Shown piece after piece: positions 29,229 to 38,228 of a stretch of DNA of 54,343 nucleotides; position 1 is the stretch's first letter; each line of letters opens with the position of its first letter. The DNA is from Verrucomicrobiota bacterium (GTDB taxonomy: Bacteria > Auribacterota > JABMQX01 > JAFGEW01), in contig JAFGEW010000028.1 in NCBI GenBank assembly GCA_016931415.1, positions 1 through 54,343 of the forward strand, written 5' to 3'. The notes under the pieces are model-generated. The model made no database searches and was not told the origin of the DNA. It saw only the letters and a program-made list of their open reading frames with translations. Made by a program: the position numbers and the translations under genes.

Positions 29229-32200
29229 TCAAACCTCCTCGGGCGGGACCCCGCTCAGAGTGGGGCCGAGGGCATCGTGGAGTCTGTCCGTGGTCAGTTT
29301 GAGGCGTCTGCCGAGGATGAACGTCAAGTTGCGGTAGAGCTTGGCCGCAAGCCTGGGGAACCGGCCGCGGATGCGCCGGAGCGTCTTGTCGTTGAAGCGC
29401 AGGAGCTCAGTGTCCTCGGTGGTGACGACCGTAGCTGTGCGCGGCTCCTTGAGCACGAGGGCCATCTCGCCAAAGATTTGACCGCGTTCGAGCCGGGCGA
29501 CCTGGTGCGCGTTGGAGCCCTCGCCGCGTATGACGTCGGCGGCGCCGCTGATGATGGCGTACATCGTGTCACCAACCTCGCCCTCTTTGACGATCGTCGT
29601 GCCCTTGGGGTAGCACTGGAGGCCGGCGGCGGCCATCACCTTGCGCACCTGCCAGCGGCTCATGTTGCGGAACAGGTTGATGAACGCGCGGGGCGCTTCG
29701 CCGACGTGCTGCGAGACAACGTCCCACAGCGTGACCAGCTCGATGCGCAGCATGAGCACGGGCAGGATGATGAGGCTGCCAAACAGCGCCGTGACCATCG
29801 TGATCATCATAAGCAGGCCGAAGTAGATGGTCGGCTGGAACTTGCTGACGAGCAGGACGGCGAAGGCGATGCCGAGCGTGATCGAGGTGAACACGATCGG
29901 CTGGCCCGCCGTGAGCAGCGACATCTTCATCGCACGTTTCTTATCGAAGTCCTTCTTGAACTCGGTGTTGTAGCGGGCCAAGTAGTGGATCGTGTCGTCA
30001 ACGGCGATGCCGAGCGCGATCGAGGCGATCAGGCTCGTGGCGCTCGACAGCGCGATGCCTGCCCAGCCCATGATGCCGTAGTTGATGAGGATCGGGAACA
30101 CGTTGGGGATCATGGCGACGAAGCCGACTTTCACCGACATGAACAGCCCCGCCATGATGACGAAGATACAGATGAACGCCAGCGCCAGGCTCGAGACCTG
30201 ACCCTTGGTGATCGCGTTGGCCGACTCGCTCACCACAAGCGGCAGGCCGGTGACGTGGATGTCGAGGTCCTTGGAGAACGCCACCGCGTCGGGCGGCGGT
30301 TTCCTGAGCGCCAGCCCGTCTGTGTCGCGGCCGCAGAGCCGGAGGATCTCGTCCCGGGCGATGACGAACTCACGCGCGCCCTCGAAATGGGCGCGGAAGA
30401 TGATGTTGATCGCCTGATAGTCCTTGGTGGCAACTTGTCGGATCTCGGTCTGATCCGGACCGAACGCGTTTGGGAACTGCGCGACAAGGGCTGCGATCTC
30501 CTTGCGCGTCTCAGGCAATGATTGCTTATCGTACCTGAAGCCGGCCATGAACGCGTTGGTCATCTTGAGGTATTCGACGAGCGAGATCGCCATGTCGATG
30601 CCGGGATCGCCCTCGACGACGCGTTGCTGGAGGGCTTCGATCTGGCGCAGCACGGCGGGGTCCTGGAAGTACGGCTCGTCGCCTGGGCCCTTGTACTCCA
30701 TCACCACGTTGACCGTGTAGCAGCCGGCCATCACTTCCTGGATGTCATTGAAACTCATCCGAACCTCGGCGTCCTTCTTGAAGAAGCTGATGACCGCGTT
30801 CTCGACCTTGAGCTGGAACAGCCCGGCGATGCACAGAGCTATCACAAGCACGGCGGCGATGTAGACGAACACTTGGCCCTTCACGTCGAGCCGGTGGAGC
30901 CAACGCAGAAATGACAGCACGGGCGAGCGCTTGGTCTCGAGGCTCTCCTCGGTGTGGTCATCGGACTTCGTGCGCTGCTTGGGCAGCGGGAGCACGGCGA
31001 GCAACGCCGGAAGCAGCGTGAGCGACAACAGGATCAGCGCCACGAGCCCGAAGCACGAGAAGAAGGCGAACTCGCGGATCATGTCGATCCGGTTGAGCGC
31101 AAGCGAGCCGAAGCCGATGAGCGTAGTTGCGCCGGCGAGGAACACCGGCAGGCTCACACGGAACAGCGTCGAGGTGACGATCTCCCTCTTGAGGCGGCGG
31201 CCCGCGCCGGTCCGGTGTCCCTCACCGGCCTCCTCGAAGAACTCGCTCACGACGTGGAGCGCGTAGGCGTTGCCGATGGCGATCAGCAGTGTCGGGATCA
31301 CCACGGTGATCATATTAAGGTAGGCGCCCATGAGCGACATGAGCCCGAAAGTCCAGACGTAGGCGATGCCGGCCGACACGAGCGGCAGCACGACGCCGCG
31401 CACGTTGCGGAAGCAGACGGCGAGAATGATCACGATCAGCCCGAGCGTGAAGCCCGAGAGCGTCTTGAGGTCGTCCTTGAGGAACTGGACCACCTCGTCG
31501 GCAATGACCGGGCTGCCGATCTGGTAGACGAGGTCGACCTGGTCGGCACGGCCGCTGGTACCGAGTTGCTCGTTCGCCGCGGCGACGATTTCGCGCACGT
31601 AGCCGACCACGTCCTCGGCATGCGAGCCGATAATGAGCGTAATGGTCGTTGCCTCGAGGTTCTTGCTCACGAGGTTATTCTTGAACAGCTTGATGCGTTC
31701 AACGAACTGCTCGAAGAAGCGGTCGACGTCCTCCTTGGTCTTGACGTTCTTGAGCGCCTCGGCCAGTGTCCTGATCTGCGTATCCCTGGATAGACGAGCC
31801 GCCAGCCTGATCTTCGAGATGTTCGACTCAAGGTCCTTTCTCGCCCCGGCGAGGCCGAGCACCTTGGTCACGGGCGTAACCTTGGTCGCTTCGGCGGTGG
31901 CCTCCTCCTCGCTCTGGCCGGCCTTGATCAGGCGCCTCTTGATATCGTCCTGAACGCGCGCGTTGACGCCTGCGTAGGCCTTGTCCTTGGTGTCAGCGAC
32001 GCCGTTGAGGCGGGCGGTGATGTCCTCGATGACCATGCGCACTTCGGGGTCGAAGACTGTCTTGCCTTCGGGGGCTTTGACGACGATGAGGATTAGCTCG
32101 TCCTTGCCGAACATCCCGACGAACTTGTTGTAGAATTTCGTCGAGTCGAGGTCCTTGATGAGCACCTTCTCGGTCGGGTTCTTCGTCTCGGGTACGCCCT

Positions 32201-32306
32201 TGACAACAATGACAAGACCGAAGAACGCGGTGATAAGACCGACGGTGACGATGATCACGACAGCGTGGTTGACGATCCAGGCCAGCAGCGCGCGCAGACG
32301 GTTCAT
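29229..32306 (-). CDS. RND/MMPL-type exporter fused to a cyclic-nucleotide-binding domain
   Basis: The 1025-residue protein starts at ATG 32306 after AGAGGAGAG. It has an N-terminal membrane helix and a periplasmic loop, a first block of five or six helices (VIPTLLIAIGNAYALHVVSEF), a second helix, a second large loop, and a second block (ATSLIASIALGIAVDDTIHYL, with the GxxxDD motif of RND permeases). Lipid or hopanoid export is a usual role for such two-block MMPL proteins. After the last helix, about 150 residues form a CRP-like cNMP domain with GQIFGEMALVL and PRTATVVT; the Glu and Arg that contact the ribose-phosphate are kept. This fusion implies gating by a cyclic nucleotide. It is a single gene upstream of tRNA-Ser. 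Confidence 0.85.
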   Translation of the reverse strand: MNRLRALLAWIVNHAVVIIVTVGLITAFFGLVIVVKGVPETKNPTEKVLIKDLDSTKFYNKFVGMFGKDELILIVVKAPEGKTVFDPEVRMVIEDITARLNGVADTKDKAYAGVNARVQDDIKRRLIKAGQSEEEATAEATKVTPVTKVLGLAGARKDLESNISKIRLAARLSRDTQIRTLAEALKNVKTKEDVDRFFEQFVERIKLFKNNLVSKNLEATTITLIIGSHAEDVVGYVREIVAAANEQLGTSGRADQVDLVYQIGSPVIADEVVQFLKDDLKTLSGFTLGLIVIILAVCFRNVRGVVLPLVSAGIAYVWTFGLMSLMGAYLNMITVVIPTLLIAIGNAYALHVVSEFFEEAGEGHRTGAGRRLKREIVTSTLFRVSLPVFLAGATTLIGFGSLALNRIDMIREFAFFSCFGLVALILLSLTLLPALLAVLPLPKQRTKSDDHTEESLETKRSPVLSFLRWLHRLDVKGQVFVYIAAVLVIALCIAGLFQLKVENAVISFFKKDAEVRMSFNDIQEVMAGCYTVNVVMEYKGPGDEPYFQDPAVLRQIEALQQRVVEGDPGIDMAISLVEYLKMTNAFMAGFRYDKQSLPETRKEIAALVAQFPNAFGPDQTEIRQVATKDYQAINIIFRAHFEGAREFVIARDEILRLCGRDTDGLALRKPPPDAVAFSKDLDIHVTGLPLVVSESANAITKGQVSSLALAFICIFVIMAGLFMSVKVGFVAMIPNVFPILINYGIMGWAGIALSSATSLIASIALGIAVDDTIHYLARYNTEFKKDFDKKRAMKMSLLTAGQPIVFTSITLGIAFAVLLVSKFQPTIYFGLLMMITMVTALFGSLIILPVLMLRIELVTLWDVVSQHVGEAPRAFINLFRNMSRWQVRKVMAAAGLQCYPKGTTIVKEGEVGDTMYAIISGAADVIRGEGSNAHQVARLERGQIFGEMALVLKEPRTATVVTTEDTELLRFNDKTLRRIRGRFPRLAAKLYRNLTFILGRRLKLTTDRLHDALGPTLSGVPPEEV

Positions 32307-32888
32307 GCGCTCTCCTCTCGTGCTCGTGAACGTCCGGCTGCATTCTACTATCGGGGCCCTCGGCGGCAAGTCAAAGGAATTCTGGACGCGGCGCCCCAGG
32401 AGCGGCATGACGATTGCAGGCGGCGAAAAAAGCGCTCAAAAGCAGTAAAGCCCGGCGCGGGCCTGCCGATACCTGGGAACGCAGAACAGGTCCCCTTCTT
32501 TCCAGCATCCGGCCTGGAGGCCGCATCCGGCCACAGGTCGAGTGAAAGGTGCCGGGGGCGAGCGGTGGGTTAAGCGGATAAAGCTCCTTTACGAGAGCGA
32601 CAAATCACTGCCTAGGATCCCATGACTGTTCTCGCCCCTGGCCCGCACTTGTTGGGGCAGGCACGACGCGTGCTGAAGCACAACACACGCCTCGTGCCTG
32701 CCCCGTTCTTCTGCCCGCCGGAGGCCCGGACAGACGCCGATCTCCGGCCACGTCTTGTCGTCAGTGTTGAACGGCTCGCTCCGGAGTACAGCGCCTCTCC
32801 CTGGTCTCCGGCCGCTTGATGTCCGAGGGTCGAGTCGCTACTATGATAGGCGGAATCGACTGCTTCACACCACGACAAGGAGTTCGGG
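32307..32888. other. Divergent promoter region with large inverted repeat
   Basis: This 582-base gap separates the exporter (minus) from the TIGR00300 gene (plus). Besides the inverted repeat at 32654-32704 it has a small GC hairpin at 32450-32462 (GCCCG-GCG-CGGGC). The plus-strand gene has AAGGAG about nine bases before its ATG. No gene is supported here. Confidence 0.4.
32654..32704. repeat. 13-bp-arm inverted repeat in a divergent promoter region
   Basis: The arms GGGGCAGGCACGA (32654-32666) and TCGTGCCTGCCCC (32692-32704) are perfectly complementary. Inside them, after one mismatch, GCGTG and CACGC pair as well, leaving a 13-base loop. There is no U run after it on either strand, so it is not a normal terminator. 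Confidence 0.85.
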
Positions 32889-34100
32889 ATGCCTGATCTG
32901 ACGAGGACGCTCGAGGCGAACGGTCATCTGATTGATTCCGGGATGATGGCCGCCATCATGGACGCGGTCATTCTCGGGGGCGGCGACTTCGAGATCGTCG
33001 ACTTCGACATCGGCCGCACGAACGAGGATCCCTCGCGTCTCGTCATCAAGGTGAGCGCGCCGAATGAGGGGCACCTCGACCGCCTCTTGGGCGAGTTGCA
33101 CCGGCTCGGATGTTTCGCTGCCGAGCCGCCGGACGCCACGCTCAAGCCTGCCGAGGCCGACGGCACAGTGCCGCCTGACTTCTACTCGACGACGAACGCG
33201 GCGACCACGGTGCGCGTCAACGGCCAGTGGATCGAGGCGGCCAAGCAGCGAATGGACTCGGCCATCGTCGTGGTCGACGGCCGGCCCGAGTGCCGCCTCC
33301 TGCGTGCCGTCAAGGCGGGCGACCTCGTCGTGTGCGGCTACGATGGCGTGCGCATCGTGCCCGAGTTCAAGGCGCGCGACCGGCACGAGTTCAGCTTCAT
33401 GTCGGCCGAGATCAGTTCGGAGCGCAAGGTCGAGATCGCCGTGCGCGATCTAGCGACGATGATGCGCCAGATCGTCGAGCGCAAGGGCAAGGTCGTCGTC
33501 GTGGCGGGCCCCGTTGTTGTGCACACGGGCGGGTCAGAGGACTTGGGGGCGCTGATCCGCAACGGCTACGTTCACGCGCTGCTCGGCGGCAACGCGATCG
33601 CCGTGCACGACATCGAGTACGCGCTCTACGGCACCTCGCTCGGCGTGAACCTGACGACGGGCCGGCCTGTCGATGCCGGCCATCGCAACCACATGATGGC
33701 CATCAACGCCGTCCGCGCCGCCGGCGGCATCAAGAAGGCCGTCGAGAGCGGGCAGATCAAGTCGGGCATCATGTACGAGTGCGTGGTCAACAACGTGCCG
33801 TTCGTGCTCGCCGGCAGCCTGCGGGACGACGGCCCACTGCCCGAGACGATGATGGACCTCCTGGCCGCCCAAGCCGCCTATGCCAAAGCGATCGAGGGTG
33901 CTGACTTGGTCCTTATGCTCGCCTCGATGCTGCACTCCATTGCCACGGGCAACATGCTCCCGTCGTGTGTCACGACTGTTTGCGTGGACATCAACCCGGC
34001 GGTGGTCACCAAGCTCAACGACCGCGGCAGCGGCCAGGCGCTCGGCATCGTCACCGATGTCGGGCTGTTCCTCAACCTGCTAGCTCAGGAACTGGAGTAG
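32889..34100 (+). CDS. TIGR00300 / LOR-SDH domain protein, ornithine-cyclodeaminase-like
   Basis: The 403-residue protein matches the TIGR00300 group (LOR/SDH conserved region): an N-terminal domain (TRTLEANGHLIDSGMM, ILGGGDFEIVDFDIG), and a C-terminal Rossmann-like part (VVVVAGPVVVHTGGSED, LLGGNAIAVHDIEYALYGTS, and the highly conserved HRNHMMAINAVRAAGGI). An archaeal member was shown to be an ornithine cyclodeaminase (ornithine to proline with ammonia), and cyanobacterial fusions carry an arginine dihydrolase. Here it stands alone. I infer ornithine or a related amino-acid conversion with NAD. It converges on the cyclophilin gene at a strong bidirectional hairpin. Confidence 0.75.
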   Translation: MPDLTRTLEANGHLIDSGMMAAIMDAVILGGGDFEIVDFDIGRTNEDPSRLVIKVSAPNEGHLDRLLGELHRLGCFAAEPPDATLKPAEADGTVPPDFYSTTNAATTVRVNGQWIEAAKQRMDSAIVVVDGRPECRLLRAVKAGDLVVCGYDGVRIVPEFKARDRHEFSFMSAEISSERKVEIAVRDLATMMRQIVERKGKVVVVAGPVVVHTGGSEDLGALIRNGYVHALLGGNAIAVHDIEYALYGTSLGVNLTTGRPVDAGHRNHMMAINAVRAAGGIKKAVESGQIKSGIMYECVVNNVPFVLAGSLRDDGPLPETMMDLLAAQAAYAKAIEGADLVLMLASMLHSIATGNMLPSCVTTVCVDINPAVVTKLNDRGSGQALGIVTDVGLFLNLLAQELE

Positions 34101-34115
34101 GTGCTATCTCTCGCG

Positions 34116-34146
34116 GAGGCAGAGCCCTCTCTGCGGGCTCTGCCTC
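34116..34146. terminator. Bidirectional hairpin between convergent genes
   Basis: A perfect 12-bp stem (34116-34127 with 34135-34146, arm GAGGCAGAGCCC) has a 7-base loop. It lies between the ends of the genes at 32889-34100 (plus) and 34163-34903 (minus). An outer CTCTC/GAGAG pairing further lengthens it. Confidence 0.8.
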
Positions 34147-34162
34147 TCTGTGAGAGACTTCT

Positions 34163-34903
34163 TCATTCCTCGACGATGGTGATGCTCTCGATCTTGTCGC
34201 CTTGCTTGATCTTGTGTGCGACGTCGAGGCCGGCGGTGACTTCGGCAAAGAAGGTGAAGGTGCCGTTGAGGTGCGGTTGGGCCTCGTCGGTGATGATGAA
34301 CCACTGGCTTTTGGCTGTGCCGGGGCCGGAGTGCGCCATGCCGACCATGCCCTTGAGCGCCTTCCGCGTTTTGAGGCCGGGCGTGTAGGTGAAGCCGATC
34401 GCCTCGAAGAACTCCTTGAGCGGCCTGTCGAGGTACTCGTCCACATCGACGTTGTACATCTTGCCGTAGTAGTCGCGCAAGAAGGCGAGCCGCTCGAAGT
34501 CGCGCACGGGGAGCGTGTCGATGCCGAGCGCTTCGGCGCAGATCTCATCCGGGAGTGGCTTGCCGTCGGCCGTCTTGCCACCCACGCCCGTGCCGGTCGG
34601 GTCGCCGGTCTGGATCACATACCTGGGGACGACGCGGTGCCACGTGATGCCGTCGAAGTAACCTTCCTTGGCGAGCGCGACGAAGTTGGCGACCGTCTTG
34701 GGCGCCGCGTCGGGGAGCAGACGGATCGTGATCTCGCCGTGTTCGCTCTTCACGATGGCCGTGGGGCCGGACGACTCATCCTGGGTGTCCCGCGATTGGC
34801 TTACCTCCACCGTGCCCTTGCCCTGATCGCTGCCGGCACATGAGACCATCACGGCGGCGACCACCGCCAGCAGGCAAACGGTCCAGATACAGTGGTTGCG
34901 CAT
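34163..34903 (-). CDS. Lipoprotein cyclophilin-type peptidyl-prolyl isomerase
   Basis: The 246-residue protein begins MRNHCIWTVCLLAVVAAVM and a lipobox-like VSC gives a probable lipid-anchored Cys at residue 22. A cyclophilin fold follows: ITIRLLPDAAPKTVANFVAL, YFDGITWHRVVPRYVIQTGDP, then after an insertion GMVGMAHSGPGTAKSQWFI and LNGTFTFFAEVTAG. The insertion between the two halves is about 80 residues long (GKPLPDEICAEALGIDTLP to LKTRKALK), much longer than in PpiA. It catalyses proline cis/trans isomerisation in exported proteins. GGGAG precedes the ATG. Confidence 0.85.
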   Translation of the reverse strand: MRNHCIWTVCLLAVVAAVMVSCAGSDQGKGTVEVSQSRDTQDESSGPTAIVKSEHGEITIRLLPDAAPKTVANFVALAKEGYFDGITWHRVVPRYVIQTGDPTGTGVGGKTADGKPLPDEICAEALGIDTLPVRDFERLAFLRDYYGKMYNVDVDEYLDRPLKEFFEAIGFTYTPGLKTRKALKGMVGMAHSGPGTAKSQWFIITDEAQPHLNGTFTFFAEVTAGLDVAHKIKQGDKIESITIVEE

Positions 34904-35077
34904 TCGTCGGCTCCCGTCGAATTCTCGTTGTGTGTTCTCGGCCTTCCGCCGTGTGGGTGGACGGCTTCTACAACGGTACCGGTCAGGCCGGGCGGGCGTC
35001 AAGCCGCGGGCTTTCGCGGGGGCCAAGCGTGTGCCATACTCCCGGCGCAAGAATGACGATGTGATATGGAGGCGAAC

Positions 35078-35278
35078 GTGGCCGACTGCAAGAACCGCGC
35101 GAAGAACATGATGCGCTGCAACTGCACCTACGAGCCGTGCAGCCGCAAGGGCATCTGCTGCGAGTGCCTGGCCTATCATCAGCGGGCAGGCGAACTGCCG
35201 GCCTGTTACTTCCCCGCCGACATCGAGCAGACCTTCGACCGCTCGATCGCCGCGTTTGTCCGCGCGCAGAAGCGCTAG
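35078..35278 (+). CDS. Small Cys-rich protein, DUF6485-like
   Basis: The 66-residue protein is read from GTG 35078, with GGAGG five bases upstream; an ATG at 35066 would add four residues but lies inside that site. The sequence [20 protein letters not shown] is followed by [16 protein letters not shown] and ELPACYFP, eight cysteines in all, and ends [12 protein letters not shown]. The spacing fits a small zinc- or iron-sulfur-binding family which I recall as DUF6485; the role is not known. It lies 102 bases upstream of apbE. Confidence 0.7.
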   Translation: MADCKNRAKNMMRCNCTYEPCSRKGICCECLAYHQRAGELPACYFPADIEQTFDRSIAAFVRAQKR

Positions 35279-35379
35279 ACACCGCACCGATTGGCGGCGG
35301 TCTTGACTCGCTTGTGGCACGGCGGTATTGTGGCGAACACGGCACGACAATGATCCGATTCGCTGGGAGGCGCGATCCA

Positions 35380-36402
35380 ATGCGACGGTCTGCTTTTCTG
35401 ATCCTGGTTCTCACTGCTCCGGTGCTCGTCGGATGCGTGAGTCACGTCGAGATGAGCGACGCGGTCATGGGCACTACGATGAAGGTCGAGGCCGTTTCGC
35501 GCTCGATGTCAAAGGACGAGCTCAACAAAGCGGTGCTCGAAGCGATCGAGGCGGCCAAGACGGTCGACCGCCTCATGAGCACGTGGAAGCCCGACAGCGA
35601 GATCTCGCGCCTCAACCGCGCCAAGCCGAAGGAGTGGGTCGAGCTGAGTCCCGAGACTTACGAGGTGCTCGTGCTCGCCGTCGAGGTGTCGAAGCAGGCC
35701 GAAGGTGCGTTCGACATCACCGTCGGGCCGCTTGTTGATCTGTGGGGCTTCGGGCCCAAGTCGCCGGCGCTGCCGACCAAGGTGCCGTCCGACGAGGCGA
35801 TTGCCGACGCGATTGCCAACGTGGGCCACGAGCATATCGTCATCGACGCGAACAGCAAACGTGCCTATCGCGACACCGAGGGCGTCGAGGTCGATCTCGG
35901 CGGCATCGCCAAGGGCTACGCCGTTGACCAGGTGCTCAAGGCGCTCCAAGCCAAGGGCATCAAGGATGCGCTCGTCGAGATCGGCGGTGAGACCGCCGCC
36001 ATCGGGCTGACTGAGACGCGCGACCCGTGGCTTATCGGTATCCGCCATCCCAACAGGACCCGCGAGCTGCTGACAACCATCGAGCTCAAGGACGCGGCGA
36101 TCGCTACCTCGGGCGACTACTTCAACGTCTACGAGCTCCGCGGCCGTCTCTACTCGCATATTATCGATCCACGGATGGGCAAGCCGATCACGAACAACGT
36201 GTGCAGCGTGACGGTCATCGCCAAGACATGCGCCTACGCCGATGCGCTTGCCACGGGTCTCATGGTGCTCGGGCCGGACAAGGGCCTCAAGCTGGTCGAA
36301 TCGCTCAAGGGCGTCGAGGCCATCTTCGCCTGGCGCACGGGCAAAGACACCATCGAGGTCAAGGCGACCACCGGCGCCCGCCAGCACCGCCTGACGCCGT
36401 GA
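35380..36402 (+). CDS. apbE: FAD:protein FMN transferase (ApbE), lipoprotein
   Basis: The 340-residue enzyme attaches FMN covalently to Thr or Ser in target proteins such as Rnf/Nqr subunits. It starts MRRSAFLILVLTAPVLVGC, so a lipoprotein signal with Cys at residue 19. Family motifs are GAFDITVGPLVDLWGFG, VDLGGIAKGYAVDQVLK, ATSGDYFNVYELRG, YSHIIDPRMGKPI and the Mg-binding AYADALATGLMVLG. GGGAGG precedes the ATG. No Rnf or Nqr genes are in the window. It converges on the GT4 gene with an almost complete inverted repeat between. Confidence 0.93.
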   Translation: MRRSAFLILVLTAPVLVGCVSHVEMSDAVMGTTMKVEAVSRSMSKDELNKAVLEAIEAAKTVDRLMSTWKPDSEISRLNRAKPKEWVELSPETYEVLVLAVEVSKQAEGAFDITVGPLVDLWGFGPKSPALPTKVPSDEAIADAIANVGHEHIVIDANSKRAYRDTEGVEVDLGGIAKGYAVDQVLKALQAKGIKDALVEIGGETAAIGLTETRDPWLIGIRHPNRTRELLTTIELKDAAIATSGDYFNVYELRGRLYSHIIDPRMGKPITNNVCSVTVIAKTCAYADALATGLMVLGPDKGLKLVESLKGVEAIFAWRTGKDTIEVKATTGARQHRLTP

Positions 36403-36480
36403 TGTAGCGCCGGCGAGGCCATCCTGCCCGGGCGCGTTGACACGTGGATGTCGGGTGGCCTCCCGGCCCAGCCTACATCA
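36400..36480. terminator. Long imperfect hairpin spanning the apbE/GT4 intergenic gap
   Basis: The whole gap between two convergent stops can fold on itself: TGATGTAG (36400-36407) pairs with CTACATCA (36473-36480), GCCGG (36409-36413) with CCGGC (36463-36467), GAGGCCA (36415-36421) with TGGCCTC (36456-36462) and CCCG (36427-36430) with CGGG (36452-36455). The outer arms contain both stop codons. It is probably a bidirectional terminator. Confidence 0.75.
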
Positions 36481-37648
36481 GCGGCATGGAGTAGAGCTCG
36501 ACGAAGCGATCCGTGACGGTCTCCCAGTCGTACTCCTGCTTGACGCGCGCAATGCCCTTATCTTTCTCAGCGCGCACGAGGTTGGGGTCCTCCACGAGGC
36601 GGGCGAGTTCTCTGCTTAGGTCGTCCACGTCGGTTGAGCGGAACGTGTAGCCGCACTCACCGAGCGCCTCGCGGCATGAGTCGATATCGCTCGCGAGCAC
36701 GCAGCGGCCGTACGAGAGCGCCTGGAGGAGCGAGTGGGGGAGACCCTCGATCTCCGACGGGAGCACGTAGAGGTAGGCGTTGCTGAACAGCTCCTCCATC
36801 TCCTCGTCGGTGACGAAGCCGGTGAAGATGATCTGATCGGCGAGGCCGGCTTCGCGCACCATACGCTGGAGGCGGTCCGTGTAGCTCTGCTCGAACATGG
36901 TGCCGCCGGCGATGATGAGCTTCATCGGCGGGCGGACACGGCGGTACGCCTCGATGAGGTAGTGGGCGCCCTTCTCTGGCGTGATGCGGCTCAGGAACAG
37001 GAGGTAGCGTTCCGGTTCGAGGCCCCAGCGGCGCGCCTGGTCGAGCCTGCGCGGTGCGTTCATCTCGACGCCTGTCGGCACGTAATAGACATGCTGCTTG
37101 CCGTAGCGCTCGCGATAGTGCCGCGCGAGGCCCTTCGAGACCGTCGTTGTGACGTGCGAGAAGTGTGCCGAGCAGAGCTCGCCCGCCTGGATGATGCGCT
37201 TGGCCATGCCGCCCCACTTCGCACGCGTCCAATCGAGCCCATGCGCCGTCGCCACCACGCGCGCGCGCCGCAGGAAGTACGGCAGCGGCGTGAGCAGACA
37301 CGGCCCCATGCTGTGGTAGTGGATCACATCGAAGGTCTTGCCGAAGGAGTCCGTCGTCGCGAGCACGGTGTGGAGGATGTTGTCGAGGTGCTTCGAGCGA
37401 ACCGTCGGCAGCAGCTTGAGCGTGACGCCCCGGTAGGTGCGCAGGTGGCCGCGCCAGCCGGGCGTCTCGACATCGGGTTTGGCCCACTCGTCGAGGACGT
37501 AGCGGCGGCAGTAGACGGTTACCTCGTGACCGCGCTTCGCGAGGCGCGTGGCGACTTGTTGGGAGAAGTTCTCGGCCCCGCCGAGCGAGCCGGGGAAGCC
37601 CCGGATGCCCAGCATGACAACGCGCAGGGGCCTTGACGAGTGAGGCAA
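36473..37648 (-). CDS. Glycosyltransferase family 4
   Basis: The 391-residue GT-B enzyme has an N-terminal GIRGFPGSLGGAENFSQQ loop, and a C-terminal nucleotide-sugar domain with LFLSRITPEKGAHYLIEAYR, IIAGGTMFEQSYTDRLQ and PSEIEGLPHSLLQALSYG, including the E-x7-E type region. I take TTG 37648, directly after the gmhA stop and with GGGAGAG upstream; ATG 37615 is an alternative. It is the last gene of the five-gene heptose-type operon and probably adds the sugar made by that operon to a cell-envelope glycan. Confidence 0.85.
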   Translation of the reverse strand: MPHSSRPLRVVMLGIRGFPGSLGGAENFSQQVATRLAKRGHEVTVYCRRYVLDEWAKPDVETPGWRGHLRTYRGVTLKLLPTVRSKHLDNILHTVLATTDSFGKTFDVIHYHSMGPCLLTPLPYFLRRARVVATAHGLDWTRAKWGGMAKRIIQAGELCSAHFSHVTTTVSKGLARHYRERYGKQHVYYVPTGVEMNAPRRLDQARRWGLEPERYLLFLSRITPEKGAHYLIEAYRRVRPPMKLIIAGGTMFEQSYTDRLQRMVREAGLADQIIFTGFVTDEEMEELFSNAYLYVLPSEIEGLPHSLLQALSYGRCVLASDIDSCREALGECGYTFRSTDVDDLSRELARLVEDPNLVRAEKDKGIARVKQEYDWETVTDRFVELYSMPLM

Positions 37649-37649
37649 C

Positions 37650-38216
37650 TCAGCTCTCCCGCTTGAGCTCGTCGATGAACCAGTAGGCGAGCGCGTGGAG
37701 CACAATACAGTGGGCGTCCTCGACAGGGCCGTACTTGTTGTTGGCGGTGTAGATGGGGATCTGGGCTAGATCGTGCAGCCGCCCGCCCGTGAAGCCGCAC
37801 AGGCCGATGGTGACACCACCGTTGGCGTTGGCGTACTCGACGGCGCGGATGACATTCTCCGAGTTGCCGCTCGCGCTGATGCCGAGCACGATGTCGCCGC
37901 GCTCGAAGTGCGCCTTGAGCGGCATGACGAAGATGTCGGCGTAGTCGATGTCGTTCGAGATCGCCATGAGCAGCGGGACGTTGTCGCTCAGGTTGAGTGC
38001 GCGCACGCCCTTCTTGCCTATCGTCATCGGCATCTTGGTCAGGTCATTGACCATGTGCGCGGCCGTGGCCGAACTGCCGCCGTTGCCGCAGAGGAACACG
38101 TGCCGGCCGGCAGCGTAGGCGGTCTTGATCGCGTTGAGCGCGCGGGCCATCGCTTCGTGGTCCAGGTCGGCCACGAGCGTGGTGATGTCGGCGAAGTAGG
38201 CGTCGAGAAATGACAT
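37650..38216 (-). CDS. gmhA: D-sedoheptulose-7-phosphate isomerase (SIS domain)
   Basis: The 188-residue SIS-domain protein has the sugar-phosphate loop CGNGGSSATAAHMVNDL near residue 43 and GISASGNSENVIRA near 110. It converts sedoheptulose 7-phosphate to D-glycero-D-manno-heptose 7-phosphate, the first step of heptose synthesis. Other SIS isomerases are similar, but the GNGGSS motif, length and the adjacent gmhB support GmhA. It starts 12 bases after the gmhB stop and its own stop is followed directly by the GT4 start. Confidence 0.9.
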   Translation of the reverse strand: MSFLDAYFADITTLVADLDHEAMARALNAIKTAYAAGRHVFLCGNGGSSATAAHMVNDLTKMPMTIGKKGVRALNLSDNVPLLMAISNDIDYADIFVMPLKAHFERGDIVLGISASGNSENVIRAVEYANANGGVTIGLCGFTGGRLHDLAQIPIYTANNKYGPVEDAHCIVLHALAYWFIDELKRES

Positions 38217-38228
38217 GAACGCTCTCCT

